Origin: Roseomonas gilardii
GTDB taxonomy: Bacteria > Pseudomonadota > Alphaproteobacteria > Acetobacterales > Acetobacteraceae
DNA: 64,000 bases
Direction: 5' to 3'
Assembly: GCF_001941945.1 (NCBI RefSeq)
Contig: NZ_CP015583.1
Coordinates: forward strand, 4,240,501-4,304,500
Shown: in pieces, positions 36,980 to 46,034 of the stretch
How positions within the stretch are numbered: the stretch's first letter is position 1
Layout of the letters: each line of letters begins with the position of its first letter
Position numbers and translations under genes: made by a program
Notes under the pieces: model-generated
The model's input: the letters and a program-made list of their open reading frames with translations, nothing else
Databases searched by the model: none
Told to the model about the DNA's origin: nothing

Positions 36980-37292
36980 CCCCGGGGGAAAGGCTTCGCC
37001 TTCCCCCCAGACCCCCCATCCACCAGGACGCTGCGCGCCCTGGACCCGGTGAGTTGGCGCTCGCTGCGGCCCGATCGCGCCGAAGAGCCTCGCTCTCCGG
37101 CGGTTGCGGTCGCCACAAGCGCGGACAGGGTGTTTTTCTTCTTTTCGGGAGCCCCGCCGATCCACCTTTTCCCGGGGATCGGGCCGTAGGCTGACGGTCA
37201 CCACGCGAGCCAGCTCAAGCCCGGGGTCCGGGGACCGGCTTCGGTCCCCGGCGGAGGGGGGTCCGGGGGCGAGGCGGAGCCTTGCCCCCGAG
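36980..37292 (+). repeat. Dispersed palindromic intergenic element, copy E
   Basis: About 313 bases between the converging M32 and MFS genes. It begins with GGGGGAAAGGC/GCCTTCCCCCC, has a CGCCGAAGAGC arm against GCTCTCCGGCG with one mismatch near 37078-37102, the invariant GGGGACCG/CGGTCCCC hairpin near 37232-37250, and ends in GGGGGCGAGGC/GCCTTGCCCCC. It preserves the pyrimidine tract before TTCGGGAGCCCC. Confidence 0.85.
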
Positions 37293-37326
37293 GGCCGGAC
37301 GGCGGCGCAACCCTCCCCGGGGCGGG

Positions 37327-38817
37327 TCAGCCCTGGCTGGCGGGGGTGCGGCGCAGCAGCGAGAGGGTGGCGCCGACCGCGCAGAAGCCGATCATCACGC
37401 AGAGGGCGACGTGGTAGGCGCCGATCAGCGCGTTCAGGTCCTCCGGCGAGAAGTGGCGGAGGGAGCCGCTGTACACCGCCTGCTTGCTTTCCATCATCAG
37501 CGGGCTGGTGATGATCGCCAGCGACAGGGCGGCGCCGGTCACATGGCCCGTGTTCTGGAGCATGGAGCGGATGCCGTTGGCGATGCCGCGCCGGTTGGCT
37601 GCCACGCTGATCATGATGCTGCTGGTGTTGGGCGTCTGGAAGGTGCCCGAGCCGAGGCCGAGCAGCAGCAGGCCGATGCCCACCGGGGCATAGGGGGCAT
37701 CCGCCCGCAGCCCCGTCAGCATCAGCGCCAGCCCGGCCGCCGCCAGCCCCATGCCGATGGCGCAGAGGGTGGAGGAGCCGAAGCGCAGCACCAGCCGCCC
37801 GACCACCAGCGCCGCCAGCATGGTGCCCAGCGCCGCCGGCATCACCCGCAGCCCGGCGCCGAAGGCGTCGTAGCCCTGCACCGCCTGGAGGAAGAGCGAC
37901 ATGATCAGCGCCGTGCCCGTCACCACCAGGGTGACAATCATGGTGGTGGCATAGGCGAAGGCGCGGTCCTGGTCGCGGAACAGCGTCAGGTCCACCAGCG
38001 GGTCGCGGCGGCGGAGCTGCGAGAGCAGGAAGAGCGGCGCGGCGACCACGGCGGCGGCCACGCCGATCAGCACGATTCGGCTGTTCCAGCCCTGGGAGCC
38101 GCCCATCGACAGCGCCACGATGAAGCCGCCCAGCATCAGCAGCGACAGCACCGCGCCGAGCAGGTCGAAGCGTTCGTGTGAGCGCATGTGCACCTTGCGC
38201 AGCGTGACGGCCGCCCAGGCGATGGCGACGAGGCCGATGGGCAGGTTGAACAGGAAGACCGCGCGCCAGCCGAAGGCCGTGGCCATGGCGCCGCCGACCA
38301 CCGGGCCCAGGACCTGGGCCGCCGCGGCCATGGAGGAGTTCATGCCCAGGCCGATGCCGAGCGCGTGGCGGGGGAAGGCATCGGTGAGCAGGGCCGTGGT
38401 GTTGGTGATGATCGCCGCCGCGCCGATCGCCTGCACCACGCGGAAGGCGATCAGGGCATTGGCGCTGGGCGCGAAGCCGCAGGCGAGGCTGGCCAGGGTG
38501 AAGATGGAGAGGCCCATCAGGTAGAGGCGCCGCCGGCCCACCAGATCCGCCAGCCGGCCGAAGACCAGGATGAAGATCGTGTTCACCAGCATGTAGGAGA
38601 GCAGGATCCAGCTCGCCTGGGCGGGGCTGGCGCCGAAATGGCGGCTGACGGCGGGCAGGGCGACGTTCAGCGTGCTGCTGTTGATGAAGGTGAGCATCAG
38701 CCCCAGCGTGGTCACCGAGAACACCCGCCAGGCCTGGCGCATCTGCGCCGCTTCATCCTTCTCGCGGTTCATGTCCGCCGCCGGCATGGCCTGGGTGGTG
38801 ATCGATGCACTGCTCAC
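37327..38817 (-). CDS. MFS drug/solute exporter, DHA2 type
   Basis: 496 residues with about 14 hydrophobic segments, the DHA2 class of proton antiporters. The motif between helices 2 and 3 appears as GRLADLVGRRRLYLMG and motif C as LGPVVGGAMATAFGWRAVFLFN. The cytoplasmic N-terminus is about 30 residues. Exported compound unknown. Alone in its orientation next to repeat copy E; the 228 bases upstream to lpxK contain no gene. Confidence 0.93.
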   Translation of the reverse strand: MSSASITTQAMPAADMNREKDEAAQMRQAWRVFSVTTLGLMLTFINSSTLNVALPAVSRHFGASPAQASWILLSYMLVNTIFILVFGRLADLVGRRRLYLMGLSIFTLASLACGFAPSANALIAFRVVQAIGAAAIITNTTALLTDAFPRHALGIGLGMNSSMAAAAQVLGPVVGGAMATAFGWRAVFLFNLPIGLVAIAWAAVTLRKVHMRSHERFDLLGAVLSLLMLGGFIVALSMGGSQGWNSRIVLIGVAAAVVAAPLFLLSQLRRRDPLVDLTLFRDQDRAFAYATTMIVTLVVTGTALIMSLFLQAVQGYDAFGAGLRVMPAALGTMLAALVVGRLVLRFGSSTLCAIGMGLAAAGLALMLTGLRADAPYAPVGIGLLLLGLGSGTFQTPNTSSIMISVAANRRGIANGIRSMLQNTGHVTGAALSLAIITSPLMMESKQAVYSGSLRHFSPEDLNALIGAYHVALCVMIGFCAVGATLSLLRRTPASQG

Positions 38818-39045
38818 GCCGTTCCTCGCCCTTTCGACCGGAGGGCGCCACCATAGCGGTCTCGCGCGTCTCGCACATGCGAAAGCCCGGCATGTTGCCC
38901 ATGTGGATGGCAGATGGATCGAGCGGTCGGGAGAGGGACCGCAGCGTTGCTCTTTTTCGGTGCCGTCTGCCGCGCCCGTGGGCGATTTGGCTGAGAGGGG
39001 GCCGTTCCGGAGAGTCGGGCATGGCTTCCAGCCCCCCCCCGGTGC

Positions 39046-40035
39046 TCAGGCCGGGATCGGCACCCGCTGGGCCAGGGGGTCGATCAGTGCCTCGATGGTG
39101 GCCGGCTCCTCCCAGGCGAGGGTGATGTTCAGCACGGTGATCCGGGCGCGGAAGGCCTGCGGCAGGCGAACGAAGTCCTTGCGTGTGGTGACGGGGATGG
39201 CGCGCAGACGGTCGGCCTCGGCGAGCAGCTCCCGCAGATCCCCGGCATCGAAGGGGTAGTGGTCGGCATAGGCGGCGCGGCCGGCGATGACCGCCCCGGC
39301 CTCCTGCAGGCTGGCGAAGAACTTCAACGGGTTGCCGATGCCGCAGAAGGCGAAGACCGGCTGGCCCACCAGCATCCGGGCCTCCGGGCCGGGCACCAGC
39401 TTGCCGCGCAGCACCGGCAGCTTCGGCGGCAGTTGCGCCAGCGCGCCGGTGCGGTCCTCGCCGATCAGGATCGCGGCGCGGCAGCGCGCGGCGGCGGTCT
39501 CGACGGATTCGCGCAGCGGCCCGGCCGGGATCACCCGCCCGTTGCCGAAGCCGTAGGAGCCGTCGATGGTCAGCAGCGACAGATCCTTCTCCAGCGTCGG
39601 GTTCTGCAGCCCGTCATCCATGACGATGGCCTGGGCGCCGCCCTCGATCGCCGCGCGGGCGCCGGCGGCGCGGTCGCCGGAGATCCAGGCCGGGCGCTCG
39701 GCGGCCAGCAGCAGGGCCTCGTCGCCCACGTCGTGGCTGTCGTGCTTCGCCGGATCGACCCGCAGCGGGCCCTTCAGCTTGCCGCCATAGCCGCGCGAGA
39801 GGAAATGCACGTTGATGCCCCGGTTGGCGAGGCGGCGGCCGAGGTCGAGCGCGAGCGTGGTCTTGCCGGCGCCGCCGGCGGTGACGTTGCCGCAGCAGAT
39901 GACCGGCACCGGGGCCTTCCAGCCGGGCTTGGCGACCCGCCTCGCGGTCGCCTGGGCGTAGAAGGTGGCCAGGGGGGACAGGAGCAGGGGCAGCACTCCC
40001 CCGCCGTCCCCGCTCCAGAACTCGGGGGCACGCAT
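39046..40035 (-). CDS. lpxK: Tetraacyldisaccharide 4'-kinase
   Basis: 329 residues. Phosphorylates the 4' position of the lipid A disaccharide at the inner membrane. The P-loop is GNVTAGGAGKTTLALDLG near residue 45, followed by LSRGYGG and DVGDEALLLA. MRAPEFWSG at the start is typical and places the start at 40035, eight bases behind the waaA stop; a GTG at 40065 is possible but adds residues not expected. Part of a waaA-lpxK transcript. Confidence 0.96.
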   Translation of the reverse strand: MRAPEFWSGDGGGVLPLLLSPLATFYAQATARRVAKPGWKAPVPVICCGNVTAGGAGKTTLALDLGRRLANRGINVHFLSRGYGGKLKGPLRVDPAKHDSHDVGDEALLLAAERPAWISGDRAAGARAAIEGGAQAIVMDDGLQNPTLEKDLSLLTIDGSYGFGNGRVIPAGPLRESVETAAARCRAAILIGEDRTGALAQLPPKLPVLRGKLVPGPEARMLVGQPVFAFCGIGNPLKFFASLQEAGAVIAGRAAYADHYPFDAGDLRELLAEADRLRAIPVTTRKDFVRLPQAFRARITVLNITLAWEEPATIEALIDPLAQRVPIPA

Positions 40036-40043
40036 CGGCTCGG

Positions 40044-41384
40044 TCAGGTCCTCTCTTCCTGGCACTCCCGGGGGATTCCCGGGGAGGGCGGCTCGGGCAG
40101 CAGTTCCGCGATCGTCCGGGCGACCTCCTCTGCCAGCCCCGATGCCCCTTCCGCGACGCGGGCGGCACCCTGCCGCAGCAGCTCCGCTCGCCGCGTATCG
40201 GTTAGCACGGCGTGCGCGGCATCCGCCAGCATGGCCGGATCGGTCGCCAGGGAAGGAGCTGGGGAGGGGGGAAGCTGCACCGCCCCGCCCGCGGCCAGCA
40301 GCCGGGCGGTGACATCGGCGAAGTTGCCCATATGCGGGCCGAGCAGAATCGGGCAGCCGAGCCGCGCCGGTTCCAGCGGATTCTGCCCGCCACCGGGCGC
40401 CAGCAGGGACTTGCCGATCACCGCCACCCCCGCCAGCCGGTAGAAGAGGCCAAGCTCGCCCAGCGTGTCGGCGAGGTAGAGGCCGGTCTCCGGCCCCGGC
40501 TCGTCACCCGCGCCGCGCCGGACCGCGCCGGGCAGTTGGACGGCCAGCTCCGCCCCGCGTTCCGGGTGGCGCGGGGCGATCACCGTGAGCAGGCCGGGCA
40601 GGCGCGCGGCGAGTCGCTCATGCGTCCGGGCCAGGAGCTCCTCCTCCCCGGCATGGGTGCTGGCGGCGAAAAGCACGGACCGGGCGCCGACCAGCCGGCG
40701 CAGCCGGGCCAGTTCCGCCGCGTCGGCCGGCAGGGGAGATGCCGCGTATTTCAGGTTGCCGGCGACCCGCACCGCCCCGGCCCCGGCGGCGCGCAGCCGC
40801 GCCGCGTCCGCCTCGCTCTGCGCCAGCACCAGCCGGAAGGTGGAGAAGGCCTCCCGCGCCAGGCCCGGCGCCCAGCGCCAGCCGCGCGCCGAGCGCTCCG
40901 AGAGGCGGGCATTGACCAGCAGCATCGGAATCCGTGCCCGGCGGGTCGCGGCCAGCAGGTTCGGCCAGATCTCGCTTTCCACGAAGACCCCGGCATCCGG
41001 CCGCCAGCCCTGCAGGAAGCGGTCCGCCCAGTCCGGCACGTCCAGCGGCACGAAGCGGTGCTGCAGCCGGGGGCGGAGCGTTTCCGGCAGGCGGCGCATC
41101 AGCAGCTCCGCCGAGGTGACGGTGCCGGTGGTGACCAGGAAGCGCAGCGCCGGGTCGCGCCGGGCCAGCGCCTCGATCAGCGGCAGGATGGAGAGGCTTT
41201 CCCCCACGCTGGCGCCGTGCAGCCAGAGCAGCCGCCCCGGCGGCCGCGCCGCGCCGCCGCCCTCGCGCTCCTGCAGGCGGGCGGGGATCTCCTTGTTCCG
41301 CCGGGCGCGCCGCCGCAGGTGCAGGCGCCAGAACGGTGCCGTCAGCCGCGCCGTGGCATCCCAGGCCAGGCTGCCGGGCGTCAT
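40044..41384 (-). CDS. waaA: Kdo transferase (3-deoxy-D-manno-octulosonic acid transferase)
   Basis: 446 residues, a GT30 glycosyltransferase with an N-terminal membrane-associated part. It adds Kdo to lipid IVA. WLHGASVGESLSILPLIEAL holds the catalytic Glu; VESEIWPNLL, KYAASPLPAD and GGQNPLEPARLGCPILLGPH are conserved. It overlaps the DUF374 gene stop by four bases (ATGA) and precedes lpxK, a common order in alphaproteobacteria. Confidence 0.96.
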   Translation of the reverse strand: MTPGSLAWDATARLTAPFWRLHLRRRARRNKEIPARLQEREGGGAARPPGRLLWLHGASVGESLSILPLIEALARRDPALRFLVTTGTVTSAELLMRRLPETLRPRLQHRFVPLDVPDWADRFLQGWRPDAGVFVESEIWPNLLAATRRARIPMLLVNARLSERSARGWRWAPGLAREAFSTFRLVLAQSEADAARLRAAGAGAVRVAGNLKYAASPLPADAAELARLRRLVGARSVLFAASTHAGEEELLARTHERLAARLPGLLTVIAPRHPERGAELAVQLPGAVRRGAGDEPGPETGLYLADTLGELGLFYRLAGVAVIGKSLLAPGGGQNPLEPARLGCPILLGPHMGNFADVTARLLAAGGAVQLPPSPAPSLATDPAMLADAAHAVLTDTRRAELLRQGAARVAEGASGLAEEVARTIAELLPEPPSPGIPRECQEERT

Positions 41385-42136
41385 CCCGGCTGAGGCCCGC
41401 CCTGCGGCGCATCCGCCTGTCCGGGCGACAAAGGGGGCTCCGAAGGCAGCGGGCGGCCTGCCGCCCAGGCATCGGCGATGGCGCAGGCCTCGTTCATCCC
41501 GGCGGCGATGGCCTGCCGCCCGCCCTCGATATCGTCCCGCGACACGAAGACCGCCGGGAGCACCACCACCACCCCGCGCCCGAAGGGCAGGGGCAGCATC
41601 ATCCGGTCCCAGGAGCGCAGCATGTGGCGCCGTGTCGTGGCCGCCGCGCAGGGGATGACCGCGGCCCGCGCCGTGGCGCCGAGCTGGGCGACGCCCGGTG
41701 CCGCCTCCCGCCGTGGGCCGCGGGGGCCGTCGGGGGTGATGGCCGCGAGGTCGCCGCGCGCCAGCAGGCGCAGGATGCTCATCATCCCCGAGGCCCCGCC
41801 GCGCGAGGTGGAGCCGTGGACGGTGTCGAGCTGGAAGCGGGCGATGATGTCGCCGATGAAGCGGCCATCCCTGTGGCGGGAGACCAGCACATGGGTCCGG
41901 CGCGGGCGCAGCACCGGGAAATGCTCCCGCGCCAGACGCCAGAGCATCGGCATCATCGGCAGGCGCTCATGCCAGAAGGAAACCATCAGGGGGCGGCCCG
42001 AAGCCACGGCCACCGCCATGTCGTCCCGGCCCAGGAAGGTCCAGCGCGTGGTCGCGTAGACGAAGGCCAGGTAGAGGCCGATCAGGCGCGCCGCCGCCGT
42101 GAGCGTCGCAGGATGCCGCAGCAGGCGCTTGAACAT
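41381..42136 (-). CDS. DUF374 family, lysophospholipid acyltransferase-like
   Basis: 251 residues. SFWHERLPMMPMLWR resembles the acyltransferase H-x4-type block, and VLVSRHRDGRFIG, GSTSRGGASGM and AITPDGPRGPRR are the three signature stretches of DUF374. An amphipathic or membrane helix lies at the N-terminus. It starts the waaA-lpxK transcript and the overlap with waaA suggests a role in lipid A or envelope lipid maturation; in some bacteria such proteins acylate lipid A. Substrate unproven. Confidence 0.9.
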   Translation of the reverse strand: MFKRLLRHPATLTAAARLIGLYLAFVYATTRWTFLGRDDMAVAVASGRPLMVSFWHERLPMMPMLWRLAREHFPVLRPRRTHVLVSRHRDGRFIGDIIARFQLDTVHGSTSRGGASGMMSILRLLARGDLAAITPDGPRGPRREAAPGVAQLGATARAAVIPCAAATTRRHMLRSWDRMMLPLPFGRGVVVVLPAVFVSRDDIEGGRQAIAAGMNEACAIADAWAAGRPLPSEPPLSPGQADAPQGGPQPG

Positions 42137-42231
42137 TGTTGCGCGGGGCTAGCATGCCCTGCGGTTCCGGTCACGCGGCTGTCAGATGAGGCTGGCATGC
42201 GTGGGAGCAAGCCGGGTTGGGCGTGGCGCCG

Positions 42232-42549
42232 TCCCCGGGGGACAAGGCTCCGCCTTTTCCCCCGGACCCCCTTATCCGCCAGGACGCTTCGCGCCCTGGA
42301 CCCCATTCGTTGACGCCTACTGCGGGCCGGATCGCGCCGGAGAGCGATGCTCTCCGGCGACTGCGGGCGCCACGAACACGGACAGGGTGTTTGCTTTTTT
42401 CGGGAGCCCCACCGATCCACCTGCTCTTAGGGATCAGGTGCTGGACTGACGGCCACCACAGGCACCAACGAAAGCCCGGGGTCCGGGGACCGGCTTCGGT
42501 CCTCGGCGGAGTGGGGGCTTGGGGGCGAGGCGGAGCCTTGCCCCCGGCG
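42232..42549 (+). repeat. Dispersed palindromic intergenic element, copy F
   Basis: About 318 bases in the divergent gap between DUF374 and ilvD, the only copy next to two gene starts. It begins GGGGGACAAGGC/GCCTTTTCCCCC and ends GGGGGCGAGGC/GCCTTGCCCCC. The two ends are also inverted copies of each other: CAAGGCTCCGCCT at the left matches the complement of the right end closely. Inner stems CGCCGGAGAGC/GCTCTCCGGCG (42335-42359) and GGGGACCG/CGGTCC are present. Confidence 0.85.
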
Positions 42550-42617
42550 GGCCGCCACGAGGCGCGACGCGGGCCTGATCCTCGACCGGGGAGCCCCCGG
42601 CTCAGCCCGGAGCAGCC

Positions 42618-42623
42618 TTGACA
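42618..42623 (+). promoter_or_regulatory. Possible -35 box of ilvD
   Basis: A perfect TTGACA lies 79 bases before the ilvD ATG, in the 152 bases between repeat copy F and ilvD that otherwise hold no gene. No good -10 hexamer is visible at the expected distance, so this is weak. Confidence 0.3.
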
Positions 42624-42701
42624 TGGGGTGCGTTGAACTCGCTTCCGGTGCATGGGAAAGGACAAGGCAACGGATCCGACGTTCGAGGAAGACGCAAGTC
42701 C

Positions 42702-44540
42702 ATGCCCGCCTATCGTTCCCGCACCACCACCCATGGCCGCAACATGGCCGGCGCCCGCGGCCTCTGGCGCGCCACCGGCATGAAGGACGGCGATTTCGGC
42801 AAGCCGATCATCGCGGTGGTCAACTCCTTCACCCAGTTCGTTCCGGGCCATGTCCACCTGAAGGACCTCGGCCAGCTGGTGGCGCGGGAGATCGAGCGGG
42901 CCGGCGGCGTGGCCAAGGAGTTCAACACCATCGCGGTGGATGACGGCATCGCGATGGGGCATGACGGGATGCTCTACTCGCTGCCGTCGCGCGAGCTGAT
43001 CGCCGACAGCGTGGAGTACATGGTCAACGCGCACTGCGCCGATGCCATGGTCTGCATCTCCAACTGCGACAAGATCACGCCGGGCATGCTGATGGCGGCG
43101 CTGCGGCTGAACATCCCCGTGGTCTTCGTGTCCGGCGGGCCGATGGAGGCGGGCAAGGTCATCGCCCATGGCGTGACGAAGAAGTACGACCTGATCGACG
43201 CCATGGTGGCCGCCGCCGACGACCGCGTCTCGGACGAGGAGGTGAAGGTCATCGAGCGTTCCGCCTGCCCGACCTGCGGCTCCTGCTCCGGCATGTTCAC
43301 GGCCAATTCGATGAACTGCCTGACCGAGGCGCTGGGCCTGTCGCTGCCGGGCAACGGTTCGACGCTCGCGACCCATGCCGACCGCCGCCGCCTCTTCGTC
43401 GAGGCGGGGCACCTGATCGTCGATCTCGCCCGTCGCTACTACGAGCAGGACGACGCGTCCGTGCTGCCGCGCAACGTCGCCTCCTTCGCCGCCTTCGAGA
43501 ACGCGATGACGCTCGACATCGCCATGGGCGGCTCGACCAACACCGTGCTGCACCTGCTCGCCGCCGCGAACGAGGGGGAGGTCCCCTTCACCATGGCGGA
43601 TATCGACCGCCTGTCCCGCCGCGTGCCGGTGCTGTGCAAGGTCGCGCCCGCCGTGTCGCAGGTGCACATGGAGGACGTGCACCGCGCCGGCGGCATCATG
43701 GCCATCCTGGGCGAGCTGGACCGTGCCGGGCTGGTGGACACCAGCGTCGGCAATGTCGCCGAGGGCACGCTGGGCAAGGCGCTGGCGCGCTGGGACGTGC
43801 GGGTGACGGAAAGCGCCTCGGTAAGGGATTTCTACCGCGCCGCGCCGGGCGGCGTGCCGACCCAGGTGGCCTTCAGCCAGGAATCGCGCTTCGACGAGCT
43901 GGACCTGGACCGTGAGAAGGGCGTGATCCGTGACCTGGAGCACGCCTATTCCCGCGATGGCGGGCTGGCGGTGCTGTTCGGCAACCTCGCCTTGGACGGC
44001 TGCATCGTGAAGACCGCCGGCGTGGATGAGAGCATCCTGAAGTTCTCCGGCCCCGCCCATGTCTTCGAGAGCCAGGACGCCGCCGTGGAGGGCATCCTGG
44101 GCAACAAGGTGAAGGCCGGCGAGGTGGTGCTGATCCGCTACGAGGGGCCGCGCGGCGGGCCGGGGATGCAGGAGATGCTGTACCCGACCAGCTACCTGAA
44201 GTCGAAGGGGCTGGGGAAGGCCTGCGCTCTGGTGACGGACGGGCGCTTCTCCGGCGGCTCCTCGGGGCTTTCCATCGGGCATGTCTCGCCCGAGGCGGCC
44301 GAGGGCGGGCTGATCGGCCTGGTGGAGCAGGGCGACCGGATCGAGATCGACATCCCCAACCGCCGCATCCACCTCGCCGTCGAGGAGGCGGAGCTGGAGC
44401 GCCGCCGCGCCATCCGCGACGCCGCCGGCTGGAAGCCCGCCGCGCCGCGGGCGCGCAAGGTCAGCGCCGCGCTGCGGGCCTATGCGATGCTGGCGACCAG
44501 CGCCGCCAAGGGCGCGGTGCGGCAGGTCCCGCAGGGGTGA
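42702..44540 (+). CDS. ilvD: Dihydroxy-acid dehydratase
   Basis: 612 residues. Dehydrates dihydroxy-isovalerate and its homologue in valine, isoleucine and leucine synthesis. The iron-sulfur ligands are in [13 protein letters not shown] and [17 protein letters not shown]; the C-terminal [23 protein letters not shown] is intact. The start leads directly into the conserved [17 protein letters not shown]. Normal length for the enterobacterial-type enzyme. Ends at a strong bidirectional terminator. Confidence 0.98.
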   Translation: MPAYRSRTTTHGRNMAGARGLWRATGMKDGDFGKPIIAVVNSFTQFVPGHVHLKDLGQLVAREIERAGGVAKEFNTIAVDDGIAMGHDGMLYSLPSRELIADSVEYMVNAHCADAMVCISNCDKITPGMLMAALRLNIPVVFVSGGPMEAGKVIAHGVTKKYDLIDAMVAAADDRVSDEEVKVIERSACPTCGSCSGMFTANSMNCLTEALGLSLPGNGSTLATHADRRRLFVEAGHLIVDLARRYYEQDDASVLPRNVASFAAFENAMTLDIAMGGSTNTVLHLLAAANEGEVPFTMADIDRLSRRVPVLCKVAPAVSQVHMEDVHRAGGIMAILGELDRAGLVDTSVGNVAEGTLGKALARWDVRVTESASVRDFYRAAPGGVPTQVAFSQESRFDELDLDREKGVIRDLEHAYSRDGGLAVLFGNLALDGCIVKTAGVDESILKFSGPAHVFESQDAAVEGILGNKVKAGEVVLIRYEGPRGGPGMQEMLYPTSYLKSKGLGKACALVTDGRFSGGSSGLSIGHVSPEAAEGGLIGLVEQGDRIEIDIPNRRIHLAVEEAELERRRAIRDAAGWKPAAPRARKVSAALRAYAMLATSAAKGAVRQVPQG

Positions 44541-44605
44541 TGACCAGTGGCGGCGCCCCGCGCCGCCGGCCGGTTCTGGAGGCACGGTCCTGAAGGCAAG
44601 GAAAA

Positions 44606-44634
44606 GGCCGGGTCCCGATGGGACCCGGCCTTTG
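44606..44634. terminator. Bidirectional Rho-independent terminator
   Basis: A perfect 11-base stem, GGCCGGGTCCC and GGGACCCGGCC, with a three-base loop, preceded by AAAA and followed by TTTG. It lies between the converging ilvD and Tim44-domain genes and can end transcription from both sides. Confidence 0.9.
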
Positions 44635-44669
44635 TCATGTCCTGGCTCGCCGTGCCCCAGGTGGAGGGG

Positions 44670-45698
44670 TCAGGCCGCCTGCTGGATCGCCGAGAGCAGC
44701 CATTCCTGGCCCGGACGGCGGGTGAAGGTCCAGATCTCCGTCACGGTCTGGCGGGCCTGCGGATCGCCCTCCACCACCTGGCCGCTGCTGTCGCGGGTGA
44801 CGTCGATCAGGCTGAAGCGCATCGCCACCGTGGCGTAGTCCTGGCCGTCCTCGTTCCAGGCCTCGGCGAGATCGCCGGATTCCAGCCGGACGTCGCGGGT
44901 CTCGTTGTGCCAGCCGCGCGCCTTCAGGTCCTGCAGGTCGTTGCTGAAGTAGCGCAGCATCTCCGGCGTGGCGAGGCGGGCCAGGGTCTCGGTGTCGCCG
45001 CGCGACCAGGCGGCGTTCACCGCCTGCAGGCTGCGCTCGAAGGCGGCGAAGTCGCCCTGGCTGACCTGCACCGGGGTGGTGGCCGGCGCGGCGGGGCGGC
45101 CCGAGGCCGCGCCCCGCATGGCACCGCCCAGCGGGCCGGGGCGGTTGCTCATCGGGTCATGCGCGTCGCGGGCATAGCCCGGCGTGTTCCCCGCCATGGC
45201 GACGCCACCACGGGGCATGCCCTGCGGCATCCCCTGGGCCGTCTGGCGGCGGCGCAGGAAGCGCATCAGCAGCATGACGCCGCCGACCACCAGGGCGATC
45301 TGCAGCAGCAGGCCGATCATCCCCGCGAAGCCGGAGATGCCGCCGAAGCCGAAGCCGAACAGCATGCCAAGCAGACCGGCGCCGAGCAGGCCGCCCATCA
45401 TGCCGCCCATGAAGCCGCCGCCGAAGCGGCTGCCGGCCGGGGCGGGGGTGTAGCTGGGCGGCCGGGCCGGGGTGGCCTGGTTCATGCCGCCGCGCGACAT
45501 GTCGCTGCGGTCGAAGGTGTTCGTGCCGCCGCCGGGCGCGGTGCGGGTGGCCGGGGGCGCGTTGAAGCTGCGGCTGCCGCGGCTGCCCGAGGAGAAGCCG
45601 CCGCCGGGGCGCGCCTCGGCCAGGGCCGGCGCCAGCGCCAGGGCAAGGGCGGCGAAGCCCGCGAGGAAGCGGGCCTTGCGGACGGTCCGGCGATGCAT
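44670..45698 (-). CDS. Tim44-like domain membrane protein
   Basis: 342 residues. A signal-like or anchor segment at residues 8-28, a low-complexity part rich in Gly, Ser and Arg, one or two glycine-rich hydrophobic helices (GGGFMGGMMGGLLGAGLLGM and IGLLLQIALVVGGVMLLMRF), then a globular C-terminal domain of about 130 residues: QGDFAAFERSLQAVNAAWSR, LARLATPEMLRYFSNDL and DYATVAMRFSLIDV. This matches the bacterial Tim44/TimA family. Function is uncertain; such proteins are linked to membrane-protein handling. The start at 45698 follows GGGAG; an ATG at 45731 is also in frame. Confidence 0.85.
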   Translation of the reverse strand: MHRRTVRKARFLAGFAALALALAPALAEARPGGGFSSGSRGSRSFNAPPATRTAPGGGTNTFDRSDMSRGGMNQATPARPPSYTPAPAGSRFGGGFMGGMMGGLLGAGLLGMLFGFGFGGISGFAGMIGLLLQIALVVGGVMLLMRFLRRRQTAQGMPQGMPRGGVAMAGNTPGYARDAHDPMSNRPGPLGGAMRGAASGRPAAPATTPVQVSQGDFAAFERSLQAVNAAWSRGDTETLARLATPEMLRYFSNDLQDLKARGWHNETRDVRLESGDLAEAWNEDGQDYATVAMRFSLIDVTRDSSGQVVEGDPQARQTVTEIWTFTRRPGQEWLLSAIQQAA

Positions 45699-46034
45699 GG
45701 GACGGTTCTCCCGGGCAAATGATTCTGTCATGGCTGTAATATAAGAAGCCTGGACGGCAATGCCATGTCCAGCGGTCTTTCTGAAAACGGTGCCGCTGCA
45801 TAAAGGTTTTGCAACGCTTCGAAACCGCTGGCGGCGGTCTCCAGGGCCTGTTGGCGCAGGGATTTCCTTGCGGTTCGGCAATATGGAACGAAAACGCAAC
45901 ATATCCGGGGCGGCAGCGCCATTTTGGCGCCGGGCTGCCCTGGCTCTATCCTCTCCATGCCGTCCCGGCCACCCTGCGCCCCGTCTTTCCCCTCCCCCCT
46001 TGGCCTCGTCCCGGCCGTTCAGAGGATGCCCGCC
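45699..46034. other. Divergent intergenic region between the Tim44-domain and S9 peptidase genes
   Basis: No gene seen. It is richer in A+T than its surroundings near 45735-45800, as expected for promoters of the two divergent genes (leftward TATATT near 45739). A hairpin CTGGAC/GTCCAG with inner GGC/GCC pairs lies at 45750-45772, and a short GCGCCA/TGGCGC stem near 45930. Neither is recognisable as a known element. Confidence 0.4.

Noticed and set aside
36974-37189. Similar-looking short reading frames across the repeat copies (proteins with ALDP...GSPA...FFFSSGAP-type sequence, and others on the opposite strand)
   Set aside because: They recur only because the DNA repeat recurs. The frames are shifted and broken differently in each copy, with no consistent start or ribosome site.
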